From Protula sp. h YS-2021 (taxonomy: Eukaryota; Annelida; Polychaeta; Sabellida; Serpulidae): a stretch of 64,000 nucleotides of DNA. The position numbers and the translations under genes were made by a program. Positions 17,718 to 27,737 of the stretch are shown piece by piece. The stretch is from NCBI GenBank assembly GCA_949752745.1, contig OX457026.1:48826456-48890455 (forward strand). The letters run 5' to 3'. How positions within the stretch are numbered: the first letter of the stretch is position 1; every line of letters begins with the position of its first letter. A model generated the notes under the pieces. It made no database searches. It was not told the origin of the DNA and saw only the letters and a program-made list of their open reading frames with translations.

Positions 17718-17964
17718 ATTGGCGAAATTGTACAAACACATCTAGACCGTTCTCAGTCACACGCACTTCTAATTCATTTGAGACTGCTAGGAGAAAGCCG
17801 GGTATTCTCAACTTATCTAGGTGATCCTTCAACACGGATTGGTCATCAAGCGATAGGACGAGATACTGTCCAAAATGCCGTAGCACAATGTCATCACATA
17901 AATTTCTCAGATAGGAGAATCCATATGTCATGGGTTCATAATCCATCAAATAGTCGTCTTCCAT
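17620..17964 (-). CDS. PC4-like small gene b
   Basis: 114 codons from ATG 17964 (EDDYLMDYEPMTYGFSYL). A first unit DIVLRHFGQYLVLSLDDQSVLKDHLDKL is followed by a second, LEVRVTENGLDVFVQFRQYDEL..IITLSTVECNALLHALDW. The second resembles the strand-turn-helix end of PC4. A minus-strand TATAAATA at about 17985-17993 supports its own promoter. Its 3' end overlaps gene a by about 100 bp in a different frame. Apparently intact; role in replication or transcription is inference. Confidence 0.6.
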   Translation of the reverse strand: MEDDYLMDYEPMTYGFSYLRNLCDDIVLRHFGQYLVLSLDDQSVLKDHLDKLRIPGFLLAVSNELEVRVTENGLDVFVQFRQYDELTEDCDIITLSTVECNALLHALDWEESSA

Positions 17965-18030
17965 CTCGTCTGTGTGTGTGTAAAAATATTTATACTCGGA
18001 TGATGTTGAACAGTGGATGTTGTATAGCTT

Positions 18031-18354
18031 TTAGGAATCGTAAGACTTCTTGATATCAAAAAAGATCAACTGTGCATATGGTGTATCTGGCACAACTCCC
18101 TTATAATACTTTGGATAATCCTGTAAAAGATTTCTACAGAATGTCACACGTATGTTAGAATCATATTCAGCCACCGTCACTTCCAATTTATTTTCAAGTC
18201 TACGTTCAAACCCAGCTTCAACCGGTATGTTTTTAAAGTCTTTCCACACTTCAGGTTTAAACCGATAAGCAGAACTTCTCCGAGAACCCATCATCACTTC
18301 ATTCCTCTCATTTACTTTAAGGTAAACACCATCGTTTAACATGAGTGCATTCAT
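18031..18354 (-). CDS. PC4-like small gene c
   Basis: 107 codons from ATG 18354. SSAYRFKPEVWKDFKNIPV matches the first-unit end of the 8914 gene (CAYSPSLWKIVCQNV) and the PC4 loop plus helix. LEVTVAEYDSNIRVTFCRNLLQDY..YAQLIFFDIKK could be a second unit. It begins 14 bp after gene d on the same strand. The homologue in element B is 26868-27245. Intact here. Confidence 0.55.
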   Translation of the reverse strand: MNALMLNDGVYLKVNERNEVMMGSRRSSAYRFKPEVWKDFKNIPVEAGFERRLENKLEVTVAEYDSNIRVTFCRNLLQDYPKYYKGVVPDTPYAQLIFFDIKKSYDS

Positions 18355-18367
18355 GATTGTTACCTTG

Positions 18368-18739
18368 TTATGACTTGTCGTCTTGTCTGCGAAGCCTTTT
18401 ATCCACTTCTTTCACCTGCTTCTTCAGCATTTTCCATTCAGGTATTGTCAGCAAGATACCCTTTTTCGTAGGACGGTTCCTTCCAGTCCCCTCATCTCTG
18501 AGGTATTTGCGAATGTTCACCACACCTTCATTGCTTTGTTTCATAATCTTGATATACTTTCCATTGCCTAGAGAAAGCATTCCATCCCACGACTGTGGTG
18601 GTGGTGGTACCGTCGCCGTCTCCACTTTTAATTTCTTGATAGTGGTGGTGGTGGTGGGATTTTTCACGTTCAAGTCTTTCACCGTATCTGCTAGAGTATC
18701 CATATCCGTTGTTGCAGATCTTTTTCGATTCATGTTCAC
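18368..18739 (-). CDS. PC4/p15 transcriptional-coactivator-like ssDNA-binding protein (gene d)
   Basis: 123 codons. The N-terminal third is polar with NLS-like RKR and KKLK, a threonine run (TTTTT) and prolines. The C-terminal domain GMLSLGNGKYIKIMKQSNEGVVNIRKYL then RPTKKGILLTIPEWKMLKKQVKEVDKRLR matches the PC4 core order (strands, VDIREY-like strand, K..KGI.L....W..L). PC4 homodimers bind single-stranded DNA and act in transcription and repair. This is the clearest member of the cluster. A minus-strand TATAAAAG lies about 45 bp upstream (18783-18790). The element B copy (27282-27620) has an in-frame TAG. Confidence 0.75.
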   Translation of the reverse strand: MNMNRKRSATTDMDTLADTVKDLNVKNPTTTTTIKKLKVETATVPPPPQSWDGMLSLGNGKYIKIMKQSNEGVVNIRKYLRDEGTGRNRPTKKGILLTIPEWKMLKKQVKEVDKRLRRQDDKS

Positions 18740-18782
18740 ACACCCTCAACCAACTCTGAAGTTTTTGGCGAGAGTCTCCCCC

Positions 18783-18790
18783 CTTTTATA
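18783..18790 (-). promoter_or_regulatory. TATA box for gene d
   Basis: TATAAAAG on the minus strand lies about 45 bp upstream of the 18739 start codon. It overlaps the C-terminal, alanine-repeat end of the polymerase gene, which contains a (CTG)n tract. Confidence 0.55.
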
Positions 18791-21700
18791 CTATTGCTGC
18801 TGCTGCTGCTGCTGCTGCCTTGTAATGCCCATGCGCCAAAGTGGAATAGCCATCATTCAACACGTATCGCTTATCATCATTGGGGGAGAGAGCTACTTCT
18901 CTCAACTTCTCCGAGAAAATCTGGTGGTCATGACTTCGAATGGTGTGTCCTGTCACCATCATCTGCGTTTGGTTGAACAAACTGTCTTTATACTGCTTAC
19001 GTTTCATACGTCTTTGACACGCGTGAGTAATACCTTTAGCCGCACGTTTTTCTTTCCCACCATACATCATGCTGTACATTTTCGGCCGAAGTCCAACAAA
19101 CTCTTCAATGGGGATACCTGCAGTCTTATCTTTCGTTTTCCCAAGCACTTTCTTGTTCACGTTGGAATGCAAGAAATGATCTGGGGGATAGTCACTTGTG
19201 TCGAACAAGTCAGCATCTTCCTGCATATCCTTGTAGATATCATCCATTTCTATGTCATAACATAGACTGTCGGTGTCGCTGAACAACTACTTGGCGTCGG
19301 GATACTTGGTCATGATGTAGTTGTAATGAAAGTCAAACATGAGCACTTTGCTGAGGTCAAGAATGGTGAAGCCGACTTGAATGGGCTTATCCAGAAGCAA
19401 ATCCACTTTGTGTTAATGTACCGCGGTCAAATCTTCGTTGAAAATTCTAAATCGGTGGAATGAAGGTTTGGCTACAAGTTTCTTGAACCGCTTTTCCTGG
19501 TGAACGAGTTCCACATTGATGCGTTTTCTCACATTTTCCATGGTTTTGCCAAACACAGAGTCGTTCATCAATTTGAAAAAATATTTCTCAAACGGGTTCT
19601 TAGCCAACTTTCTCTTTTCCGTGTTCAACGAGATGTATTTCGCCAACCATTTGCTCTGTGCAAACATGATGGCACGATGCACCTTCGTGACTTTCAATCC
19701 CAGTGACACATATTGCTGTAAATTTCTATAATGAAGTACATATTTCTTCTTGTCACACAAGTTGGGAATGAGCTTTTCACTAGGTTTATCTTTCATGTTT
19801 AGATCTTTCCGTAGCTTCTGACTATGCTCTGATAATTCTCCCACCTTCACACATTTCCGTTCTGGAGCTACTGGGTAGTGATTATGACCATCATGAATGG
19901 CTTGTGGGTATTCCAAATCCACCTCTAAAATGTATCCAATTTCATCATCTTCATCCACTTCCATGAAGTCAATGGATTCTGGCTCGTTCACCCACATAAA
20001 TCCACTTTCCGGCATGCTTTGTGACATGGCCCAACCGTACAAGTTGTTCGCATCCAGGTACATCAGGTAATGGGTTGGTTTCATGGGATCATACTCTGCT
20101 ACGTAGGGGTTATTTGCTTTCGCATATTTGTGTGTGATGACAGATATTCCTCCGCGTAGACCTTGTTCAACCATTTGGTACATGTCAATGTCATTGATCA
20201 ATTCCAACTTCACCTTTGTCGCTTTTAACATCGCATACCACGACAGTCCTGGCGCTGTATAGTAGTGGGCAGGATCCAATTCATACGTGTTGAGACATAC
20301 GTGACGAAAGTTTTCAAACAAACACGTCAGCCAGCAGTAACACATCTGATTTCAAGTATAAGTCATGGCATTCACCAAATGTAGTACAGTGGAATGTCTC
20401 CCACACCTTCTGTGCATGCACATAATCCTCATCGCTAATGCCTTCTTCACTAAGCTGACTGTAAAACTTGTCCTTGGAGGGCAGTTGTGTTTCAGCAAAC
20501 TTGGATGGCTCATCCACGTTATCGTAGGGGTACACTCCCTTTCTCAACAGTAACTCTTGCTGGTCGCCATCGTGAATGTGAGAGGTAATGTTATAAAAGT
20601 TATCTTTCCCTTCTGCCGCCAGGTTGGATACCAACTTCTGTAGAGAAGTACTCATGAACTGATAACTGTCCATAAATTTCAGATTGCTCATGGTGAATGC
20701 AATATATTTCTCAACGGTGTTGGGAATGACTGTAATCGTTTCATCTTTGAACTTTCCAATTTCCTCCATGATCAAATGACTGTCATAGCCTCGCAAATTG
20801 TGGAAAAAGACAGGGATGATAAAAGAATCTTTATCCCCCTGCTGATCCTTTCGAAATCGGAATTGTAAACTGCATTCACTATGTGCAGCTCCACGGTATT
20901 TGCCATTGATATGATCATGATCTCTCACACGATCTGCTCCTAGAGGCTCATGGCAAATGTAGCAGTCGACAGCAGTCATGAAATCCTCTTTGTCTGCGCG
21001 AGTCATCACCATCTCCTTTGGCTGTTGGAAACCATGCACAATACGATCACGCTCATTCACCATATGGTCTAAAAAGACTTTCACACATTGTCTCCTCGAT
21101 ATAGGACTGGGACACGTGTGTCATACTGGCTCACAACCACATAGGCAAAGCTGTTTGGACGATGATATTGATACTTGTCTCCTTCTTCATGCTTCGTGAA
21201 ACATTCAAAGTCTGCATAAATCACAAAAGGTACTCGCTGTTGTTTGGCTACATTCTTAAACTTGATGAAGGGTTCCTTGGGGAATGATAAACGTTGCGCT
21301 CCATGCTTGCCACACACTTCGCGATGCTTGTCTAACAGATCTTGTCGCATAAACCCGTGAAGACAGTTGAAACAATAAAACATTGCTCCATTATACTTGG
21401 TACGATAAGCCATCAGTCTGCTGAAATTCTTGATGAGACAATAATGCCTTGTCTTGTCATTGCTAATCAAAAGTAATTTGATTTCTCTCGCGCTGGTGTT
21501 TCGACTCAGTTGTATCGGAACAACTACATCCTGTTCATATCCAAACACGTTGATGGACACATCATTCTCCTTTTCAAATTTTGGAATGTCCTTAATCGGT
21601 GTCGGAAATGTCATACCTTCCACCTTCAATTCCTTCTCAAATGCCATGTATTGATGCACACGCTGTGGGTTTGCATTTGTTGAAGGGTGAAGGTGAGCCA

Positions 21701-22433
21701 GTACAGACCATAAGAAACACTTGTTGTCTTTATTCTTAATGTTTAATACACCTCTTGTATTCTTCACTTTCTTCGGCAGTGTTATATAACTGCTCGCTTC
21801 CAGAGGTGCTGATGTAGCTGTATGCACTTCAATATACAGGATGTTATCCAACACCCAGCCAGAACCTTGTCGCTCATGTTCATCAAACTTGGTAAACAAT
21901 TCTTTATAGGCTTCTGGCAAGTCCTGTTCAATATCCTCTGGATTGTAGGCTATATATGTTCGACTGCTGATAAAAGCATTATCCACTTGTTCTACCATCA
22001 CACCTTCAGCATTCGCCGTCAGTTTCTTGAAGCGTGCATGCACGACAATGTACCATTTCATGCCATGGTTTAAGGTCTCCAACAAATGTCTCTTAATCCG
22101 ATTCTCTTGTTGCCGCGTTTCAAGTAATAAATCCGATCCATCTTCAGGATCAAACCGCCTTTCCTGTGCGTTTTCACCAAGACTCACTCTTCTCCCTCTC
22201 CCTACTTGTACTCTCTTTGGTTCTTCCATCGGTACACATACATATGCGTCAAACGGATCAGGTCTGATAATGCTATCTTGCATCGTCTTTTGTCTCTTCA
22301 CTTCTATCTGCTGAACAAGCTCTTCACGTTTCAACCTTGCTGGTTTACATGTATGTGCCACATACAAGTCCAGAAATGGAAATGTCCCTTTGCACTCATG
22401 ACAAAACACTGATGTGTCTGAATTCGTAGCCAT
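18786..22433 (-). pseudogene. Protein-primed DNA polymerase B (pPolB), frameshifted
   Basis: The first ATG is 22433 (MATNSD). The N-terminal region has a zinc-like CHEC and the Polinton block NIKNKDNKCFLWSVLAHLHP with HYCLIKNFSRLM. Exo I is YADFECF; a Cys/His insert follows (CHEPLG, RDHDHINGKYRGAAH). Exo II is FHNLRGYDSHLI; motif A is YLDANNLYGWAMS; motif B is [14 protein letters not shown]; motif C is FSDTDSLCYD. Breaks are frameshifts near 21082 and 20330, TAA at 19413 and TAG near 19287. Protein-primed replication from TIR ends is inferred from the family. TATATAAAAG lies upstream near 22490. Confidence 0.93.
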
Positions 22434-22484
22434 CCTTGTTGCCACCGCCGTCAACTACTAAAAACTGATGTGATGTTCCCTCCC

Positions 22485-22800
22485 CTCCCTTTTATATACA
22501 CGCACACAGAGAACTGTCTGAAGTAAAATCGTTTTTATTTTGGTTCTCACATCTAACACAACTTTCACTTAATTATAAGATAAACCACAAATATTTCATG
22601 CTATAAAATATATTAAACAAGTTAGCGTTAAATGTAAATAATGTCATTCGCAAACAAAATAAAAATATATTAAACAATTTAACGTTAAATGCAAATGTCA
22701 TTCGCGAACACAAATGCTAAAAGATAACCAAAACACGTTAAACACTATAAACACTATAAACACATAGAGTCTGATGTAACAGTCATTTCCACCAGGATGT
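22485..22800. promoter_or_regulatory. PolB promoter, with two roughly 55-bp AT-rich repeats
   Basis: A minus-strand TATATAAAAGGGAGG lies near 22483-22497. Two imperfect repeats of AATATATTAAACAA..TTARCGTTAAATG..ATGTCATTCGC lie at about 22605-22655 and 22665-22712. They are in the 3' UTR side of the 22808 gene. No coding potential. Confidence 0.5.
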
Positions 22801-22807
22801 TCACTTT

Positions 22808-23137
22808 TCACCAACACGTTAACTTTCCGCAATCACACTGGTAGCGGTAGAATTCATTCATTGTAAACGACCTCCTGGAGCATCTGAATGGATGGAAGTT
22901 GTAATAACCAAAGTTCTTTAGCGTTGCCTCGCACCACCACCAGCAATCTGTAAGCAGCTCCGGTCCTGGCAATGTCGCCGTGAAGTTGTAAAGGAGTAAT
23001 CCACCACACGTTTTACAGCAGTAATGCCGTGGGGGGGGGGGCAATTGTGTGGCTGCCCTTCGTACTCCAGCCACACCCCAGCACTTATAGCACGCAGTTG
23101 TCATCGTTACTATCTCACCGTCCTTCCTCCGCACCAC
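22808..23137 (-). CDS. Unrecognised Cys-rich protein
   Basis: The frame opens with GTG; the first ATG is at 23104 (TTACYKCW). Several CxxC pairs (CYKCW, CCKTC, CDCG) and YNFHPFRCSRR suggest zinc binding. A G-run (about 23030-23041) encodes PPPP where element B reads differently, so homopolymer slippage may have shifted frame. The homologue is 31401-31796. It shares the intergenic region with the divergent RING gene. Function unknown. Confidence 0.55.
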   Translation of the reverse strand: MVRRKDGEIVTMTTACYKCWGVAGVRRAATQLPPPPRHYCCKTCGGLLLYNFTATLPGPELLTDCWWWCEATLKNFGYYNFHPFRCSRRSFTMNEFYRYQCDCGKLTCW

Positions 23138-23384
23138 CTTCTTTTTCCTTCACTGGAGCCACAGCCTAACATAAGTTTCTTTTTGGTAAAAATGATTTTT
23201 GTTTACTCTTCTTTGGTGGTAGGGGGGAGGGTCCTCGTCGTTTCTGTACTCTGTACTCTGTTCTAGGGGAGGGGGGGGGGTCGTCGACACATTTTTCTTG
23301 GGGAGGAGGGAGGGTGGTCTGACGTCGATCGGCTGCAGAGTATATAAGCTACAGCTCATCCATGCCTCTCCAGCTTTTACCATC
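23138..23384. promoter_or_regulatory. Divergent regulatory region with G-runs and GTCGACAC module
   Basis: Contains GGGGGAGGGTCC, CTGTACTCTG repeats and GTCGACACATT, which are the inverted counterparts of modules at 6809-7150. TATATAAG (about 23340-23347) lies 40 bp before the 23385 ATG. It separates the minus-strand Cys-rich gene from the plus-strand RING gene. Confidence 0.6.
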
Positions 23385-23939
23385 ATGGAACTCTTTCTCC
23401 ACCTCGATTATGAAAGCAGTGTCAACTCCGTTGACCATCGTGAATACGTGCCTCAAAGACTGCGGGAGATGCCCTACAGAAAGCATTTTTTTCAAGTTCT
23501 ACCAGACCCAAGAAACATCGGTGTGGTCGCCATTCCAATCACCTTCAATCGCATGATAACGGCGGGCAAAAGAATGGAAAGCATTGAGACAGGAGAGTAT
23601 ACGAATGCGTATATCAGAAGCTACATGCTCGGGGAGGCAGTCCCATCAGCAATGGAGGTGCAAGAATACCCAGAATGGGCTCAATACTTCATAAAGAGGG
23701 ACTTTGCTACATGTCCTGGCTGCAACGTCCTTCTGCTGTTTGATAGAAGCATCGGTTTACAGTGCGGGCACGCGGATTGTCTACACTGTACTGTAGTTAC
23801 AGCGTTTTTGGAGGCTGTCAACAGCAATTATACTATGCAGTGTCTAACATGCGGAGTAAAAACTGACTGCTTCATTTTCAATTCCCAACAAATGTCGCAG
23901 TGCGGTAGACAAGCCCGTGACATCGTCACATTTAAGTAA
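23385..23939 (+). CDS. RING-finger-like protein
   Basis: The ATG at 23385 follows a TATATAAG box. 184 codons. The C-terminal part has CPGC-x11-C-x-H-x2-C-x2-C and then CLTC, in the order of a C3HC4-type RING (CPGCNVLLLFDR, LQCGHADCLHC, MQCLTCGVKT). RING domains of this spacing often act in ubiquitin E3 ligases; here a role in modulating host proteins is inference. The N-terminal 100 residues are unrecognised (YRKHFFQVLPDPRNIG). AATAAA follows at 23945. A badly decayed copy in element B is at 32051. Confidence 0.65.
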   Translation: MELFLHLDYESSVNSVDHREYVPQRLREMPYRKHFFQVLPDPRNIGVVAIPITFNRMITAGKRMESIETGEYTNAYIRSYMLGEAVPSAMEVQEYPEWAQYFIKRDFATCPGCNVLLLFDRSIGLQCGHADCLHCTVVTAFLEAVNSNYTMQCLTCGVKTDCFIFNSQQMSQCGRQARDIVTFK

Positions 23940-24010
23940 ACTGAAATAAACGCTAAAACAATGAGGAGTATATCTCCTGGCCGCTCCTAGAGCGGCCGCC
24001 AACTAATAAG

Positions 24011-24825
24011 AAATAAGCAAACAAACCTATCGTGTTGGTGTGTGTGTATGCATGAGAATGTGTGGGAAATGCTTAAAAAAACTCTGATACTGTCACCCGT
24101 CTCGGCGCACACGCCTTCTTTCAAAAAAAGAAGCCCTCCCTCTCACACTGTCACCCTCTCTCCCCCCCTCTCCCCAACCCGTCTCGGCGCACACGCCTTC
24201 TTTAAAAAAAAAGCCAATATGTCCACCAACAAAACTCTTCACCGGAAACACCTTTCTTTCGCTCGCAATGGCTCGCAATCGTTGCAACTGCATCAAATGA
24301 CGTTTTCCTTCTCTCGTCATTACTCCCAACCACACTCTAACAACTCACTGTGCAAAGCACTGCAAAGCACTGCAAAAACCTTCATCGTAAAAAAAACTCT
24401 ATCAAATAACCTTTTCCTTCTCTCATCATCAATCACACTCAAAACCACACTCTAACAACTCCAAAGCCTCAATGGTAAACCAAAAAAGGGAGGGGGGTCC
24501 CATAGACATGCTTGGCAACTTCATCTTTCCAACTGGCTTTTTTCTTCAATACACTCCCTTTTATATGCCGCAGCAAAAGGAGCGAAATTTTCACATCACA
24601 TGCTCTATTTCTCACCAATAGAAATGCACCTTTAACAGCCCATTCTCATTGGTGCATTTTCGCTCCCTTTTCGTCAAAATTTCGCTCCTTTTGCTCTCGC
24701 ATATAAAAAGGACTGCACTGCACTGCAGTGTGGTAGTTCTCTTATCTAAACATCCGTTGCTGTGTTGTAGAACTCTTATATAAACATACGTTGCTATGTT
24801 ATGATTCTCTTGTTTCTATACTACT
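24011..24825 (-). repeat. Right terminal inverted repeat of element A
   Basis: Complementary to 4998-5803, ending CTATACTACT at 24825. It carries the mirror copy of the dyad-symmetric promoter (TATA boxes near 24564 and 24704, CCAAT elements between). Few differences from the left TIR are seen by eye in the outer 350 bp. Confidence 0.9.
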
Positions 24826-24831
24826 GTTTAA
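24826..24831 (+). repeat. Target-site duplication of element A, right copy (GTTTAA)
   Basis: Directly follows the right TIR and matches 4992-4997 in five of six bases. The capsid reading frame of element B resumes here. Confidence 0.85.
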
Positions 24832-24837
24832 ATAGAC

Positions 24838-25521
24838 AAAAAGATGAATATGTATTAATGGCTGCAAATAATGGTTTTAAAGTAGAAGTGAGAGAAGCGT
24901 TTTTAACCATTCGCAAAGTGAGGGTTAGTCCAGGTATGCAGTTAGGACATACAGATGCATTGATGAAAAGTCCTGCTAAGTTTATTATTACTAGAAAAGA
25001 ATGTAAAATTTTGGCTATTCTAGCTGGATTTCAATCTTTTGACCATCTTATTAGGTCAATTACCAAAACGTCTTGTCATTGGAATGGTTCATAATGAATC
25101 CTTTGCTGGAACAGTATTGAGAAATCCATACAATTTTGAACATTTTAATCTTAACTTTATGCAGCTTTACTCTGATGGTGAACCAGTCCTATCCAAACCT
25201 CTCAAGCTTGACATAAATCGAGGCAAATATCTTGACGCTTTTGAAACTCTTTACAAATCTTTTGATAGATTGAATGGTAAGAAAAGTTCTATCATAAAAC
25301 GGGAAGATTGGCCTAGAGGTTATTCTTTATTTTCTTTTGACTTAACACCTGATTATGATGGTGATGATCATTATGCCCTTATCAAACATGGGAATTTGCG
25401 ACTAGAAATGAATTTTGCTGGTGCCTTGCAAAATACAGTCAATGTTATAGTGTATGCTGAATTTGATAACATTGTTGAAATAAGTGCAAATCGTAGCATT
25501 CAATTCGACTACCAGTCATGA
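24838..25521 (+). pseudogene. Major capsid protein second jelly-roll, element B
   Basis: Continues the gene cut at 4997 (DEYVLMAANNGFKVEV, FLTIRKVRVSPGMQLGH). A small deletion near 25040 shifts frame; the remainder (GQLPKRLVIGMVHNESF, SLFSFDLTPDYDGDDHY) runs to TGA 25521, overlapping the protease start. Confidence 0.9.
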
Positions 25522-25953
25522 ATACGAAGCAGATAGAGGCGATACTATCCCATGATGCCGCGACAAAAGACTTGTTTCAAGGCGTGTTTTCCATGGACCA
25601 GTTACCATCTTTACAACGCGGTGCCTATGTCATCAACACAGACGACCATGATGAGCCAGGAGAGCATTGGGTGGCAGTATATTATGACGAAGACCCTGCA
25701 GAATATTTTGACTCTTTTACCTGTAGACAGTCGTATGAATAAGTTTTTAAAGTTTAATTTCATTTTTAATTCAGTTCCATTACAAACACCGATATCATCT
25801 ACATGTGGATTTTATTGTATGCATTATATAATTCAAAGAGTTCGAGGACATAGTCCTTTTGAAATCATTGATGTGTGTGTGTAAAGAAGAAGTGATGGTG
25901 ATTTTGTTGTGAAGGATTTTGTATATAGACATTATAAACCATTATTTTATTGA
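25518..25953 (+). pseudogene. Adenain-like protease, element B
   Basis: ATG 25518 in an ATGA overlap. GEHWVAVYYDED is kept. A deletion of about 19 bp near 25714 shifts frame, after which the nucleophile block STCGFYCMHYI appears in another frame. A further shift follows GTGTGTGTGT near 25875 before the shared end at TGA 25951-25953. Confidence 0.85.
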
Positions 25954-26081
25954 TGTTGTATTAGTAGAGTTGTATTAGTTAAGTTGTTTGTAATTGTTAA
26001 TTTTATTATGTATATTGTAAATAAACAAGACAGTTTTATACAACATTCTTTTTTATTGTGTTATACATTATTTACATTTAC

Positions 26082-26177
26082 CATTCCACTGCGTTGAGGG
26101 TGATGTAGTCGTAGAGTTCTGTAAGCTCGTCATATTGGCGAAATTGTACAAACACGTCTAGACAGTTCTCAGTCAAT
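26082..26177 (-). repeat. Duplicate of the gene b 3' end, element B
   Basis: About 95 bp that closely matches 26524-26620 in direct orientation (TTGAGGGTGATGTAGTCGTAGAG, CTCGTCATATTGGC.AAATTGTACAAACAC). This copy still has GTCTAGA, missing from the other, so it was made before that deletion or came from another copy. Confidence 0.75.
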
Positions 26178-26196
26178 TTTTTTTTACATTAAACTT

Positions 26197-26577
26197 TTAT
26201 TTCACAAATACCTTCAATACATCGATAAACAAATGCCATTCATACCAATCTAAATTAATATATGTATCATAGACATTACACCCACGTTTGTAAATGCTAT
26301 GAAAACTAACATAACACTGTCCATAACCAAGCTGTATTATTTTAACATCTTCGTGTTCAGACAGTTTCAGTTCATATCAATCTTCATTTATATCTATGTC
26401 CATCACCATAACGCACAGGGGATGTGTCAGCTCAATGGACTTGGTACCGCGCATGAGTTGCACTCCTTCCTCTTTGAATTCAAGCGTCAGGTTCTTTCCA
26501 ATCCAATGCTCGTAACAGAGCGTACCATTCCACTGTGTTGAGGGTGATGTAGTCGTAGAGTTCTGTAAGCTCGTCAT
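26197..26577 (-). pseudogene. PC4-like gene a, element B
   Basis: ATG 26577 lies inside gene b in a different frame, and the overlap is open here (TSLQNSTTTSPSTQWNG), supporting this start. HWIGKNLTLEFKEEGVQLMRGTKSIEL follows. A TGA at 26377-26379 interrupts before YELKLSEHEDVKI..DTYINLDWYEWHLFIDVL; the end is TAA near 26197. Confidence 0.55.
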
Positions 26578-26813
26578 ATTGGCAAAATTGTACAAACACA
26601 GTTCTCAGTCACACGCAATTCTAAATCCTCTGAGAGTTTTAGGAGAAAGCCAGGTGTCCTCAACTTCTCCAGATGGTCTTTCAACACAGATTGTTCTTCA
26701 GGTGATAGAATGATATACTTTCCAGAATGTCTTAGCACGATGTCATCACATAAGTTTCTCAGATATGAGAATCCATTTGTAATGGGTTCATAATCCGATA
26801 AAAAGTCTTCCAT
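26574..26813 (-). pseudogene. PC4-like gene b, element B
   Basis: ATG 26813 (EDFLSDYEPITNGFSYLRNLCDDIVLRH). A 7-bp deletion (GTCTAGA) near 26603 shifts frame. The original C-terminus (YITLNTVEWYALLRALDW) continues in another frame to about 26485. TATA-like TTTATATGAC lies upstream near 26825-26834. Confidence 0.6.
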
Positions 26814-26867
26814 CTCGTTCGACAGTCATATAAACTATGAGCTGTCTCCTTGTCTGCAAAGACGTTT

Positions 26868-27245
26868 TTATGCTCGCAAGATGGTGAAGAGTGGATGTTG
26901 TATAGCTTCTAGGAATCGTAAGACTGTGCGCCAAGTCTTCATATCAAAGTCAATCAAATCTGAATATGGAGTATCTGGCACAACTCCATCATAATCCTCT
27001 GGATAATCCTGTAAAAGATTTCTCCAGAATCTAACACGTATGTCAGAATCATGTCCAACCACTAACACTTCAACTTTATTTTCAAGTCTACGTTCAAACC
27101 CAGGTTTAAGCGGTATGCTTTTAAAGTCTTTCCACACTTCAGGTTTAAACCGATAAGCAGAACTTATTATCCGAGAACCTGTTTTCACTTCATTCAAATC
27201 ATTTACAGTAAGGTAAGCACCACCGTTAAACCTGGATGCATTCAT
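26868..27245 (-). CDS. PC4-like gene c, element B
   Basis: 125 codons from ATG 27245. SSAYRFKPEVWKDFKSIPLKPGFERRLENKVEV and FWRNLLQDYPEDYDGVVPDTPYSDLIDFDM closely match the element A gene (18031-18354) but extend further (RTVLRFLEAIQHPLF). No internal stop. The longer C-terminus suggests that one copy is altered at its end. Confidence 0.55.
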   Translation of the reverse strand: MNASRFNGGAYLTVNDLNEVKTGSRIISSAYRFKPEVWKDFKSIPLKPGFERRLENKVEVLVVGHDSDIRVRFWRNLLQDYPEDYDGVVPDTPYSDLIDFDMKTWRTVLRFLEAIQHPLFTILRA

Positions 27246-27281
27246 GATGACAATACCTTGTTATGAGCCGTCTTCTTCTCT

Positions 27282-27620
27282 TCAAAGCCTTTTATCCACT
27301 TCTTCCACTTGCTTTTTCTACATTTTCCATTCAGGTGTTGTCAGCAAAATACCCTTTTTCGTAGGACGGTTTCTTCCAGACCCCTCATCTCTGAGGTACT
27401 TGCGAATATTTACCACTCCTTCATTACTTTGTTTCATAATCTTGATATACTTTCCATTTCCTAGAGAAAGCATTCCATCCCAAGACTGTGGTGGTGTTGC
27501 TGCCGTCTCCACTTTCAATTTCTTGATGGTAGTGGTAGGATTTTTAACTTTTAAGTCTTTGACTGTATCAGCAAGAGTATCCATATTAGTTGTAGATCTC
27601 TTACGACTTCCAAATTCCAT
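27282..27620 (-). pseudogene. PC4-like gene d, element B, in-frame TAG
   Basis: ATG 27620 (EFGSRKRSTTNMDTLADTVKDLKVKN). The PC4 core is intact through RPTKKGILLTTPEWKM, then TAG at 27318-27320 precedes the last helix (KKQVEEVDKRL). The N-terminal threonine/proline low-complexity stretch is shorter than in element A. Confidence 0.7.
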
Positions 27621-27737
27621 GTTAACGCTTCAATGTTCACACCTCAAATAACTCTTACGTTGGAGGACTTCCCCCTTTTATAACGTTGCCTTGTAATGTC
27701 CATGTGCTAAGGTGGAATAGCCATCATTCAACACATA

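Larger units (their letters stand above)
4998..24825. mobile_element. Polinton/adintovirus-like element A, full length
   Basis: About 19.8 kb bounded by long inverted repeats that start AGTAGTGTAGAAAC on the left and end in its near-complement on the right. It encodes the hallmark set: retroviral-type integrase with chromodomain, protein-primed PolB, packaging ATPase, adenain-like protease, penton and double jelly-roll capsid protein. The two TIRs differ at few positions by eye, implying fairly recent integration, yet most core genes carry stops or frameshifts. Extra cargo includes NADAR, PC4-like and RING genes. It lies within the capsid gene of element B. Confidence 0.95.

Noticed and set aside
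18357..19265. Plus-strand 302-codon ORF
   Set aside because: It is the antisense shadow of the PC4 gene d and the PolB C-terminus, which have clear motifs on the minus strand.
4998..24825. An adenovirus-like virus integrated by chance
   Set aside because: The element has its own integrase with chromodomain, long TIRs and a 6-bp target duplication, which identify a Polinton/adintovirus. Adenoviruses lack integrase.
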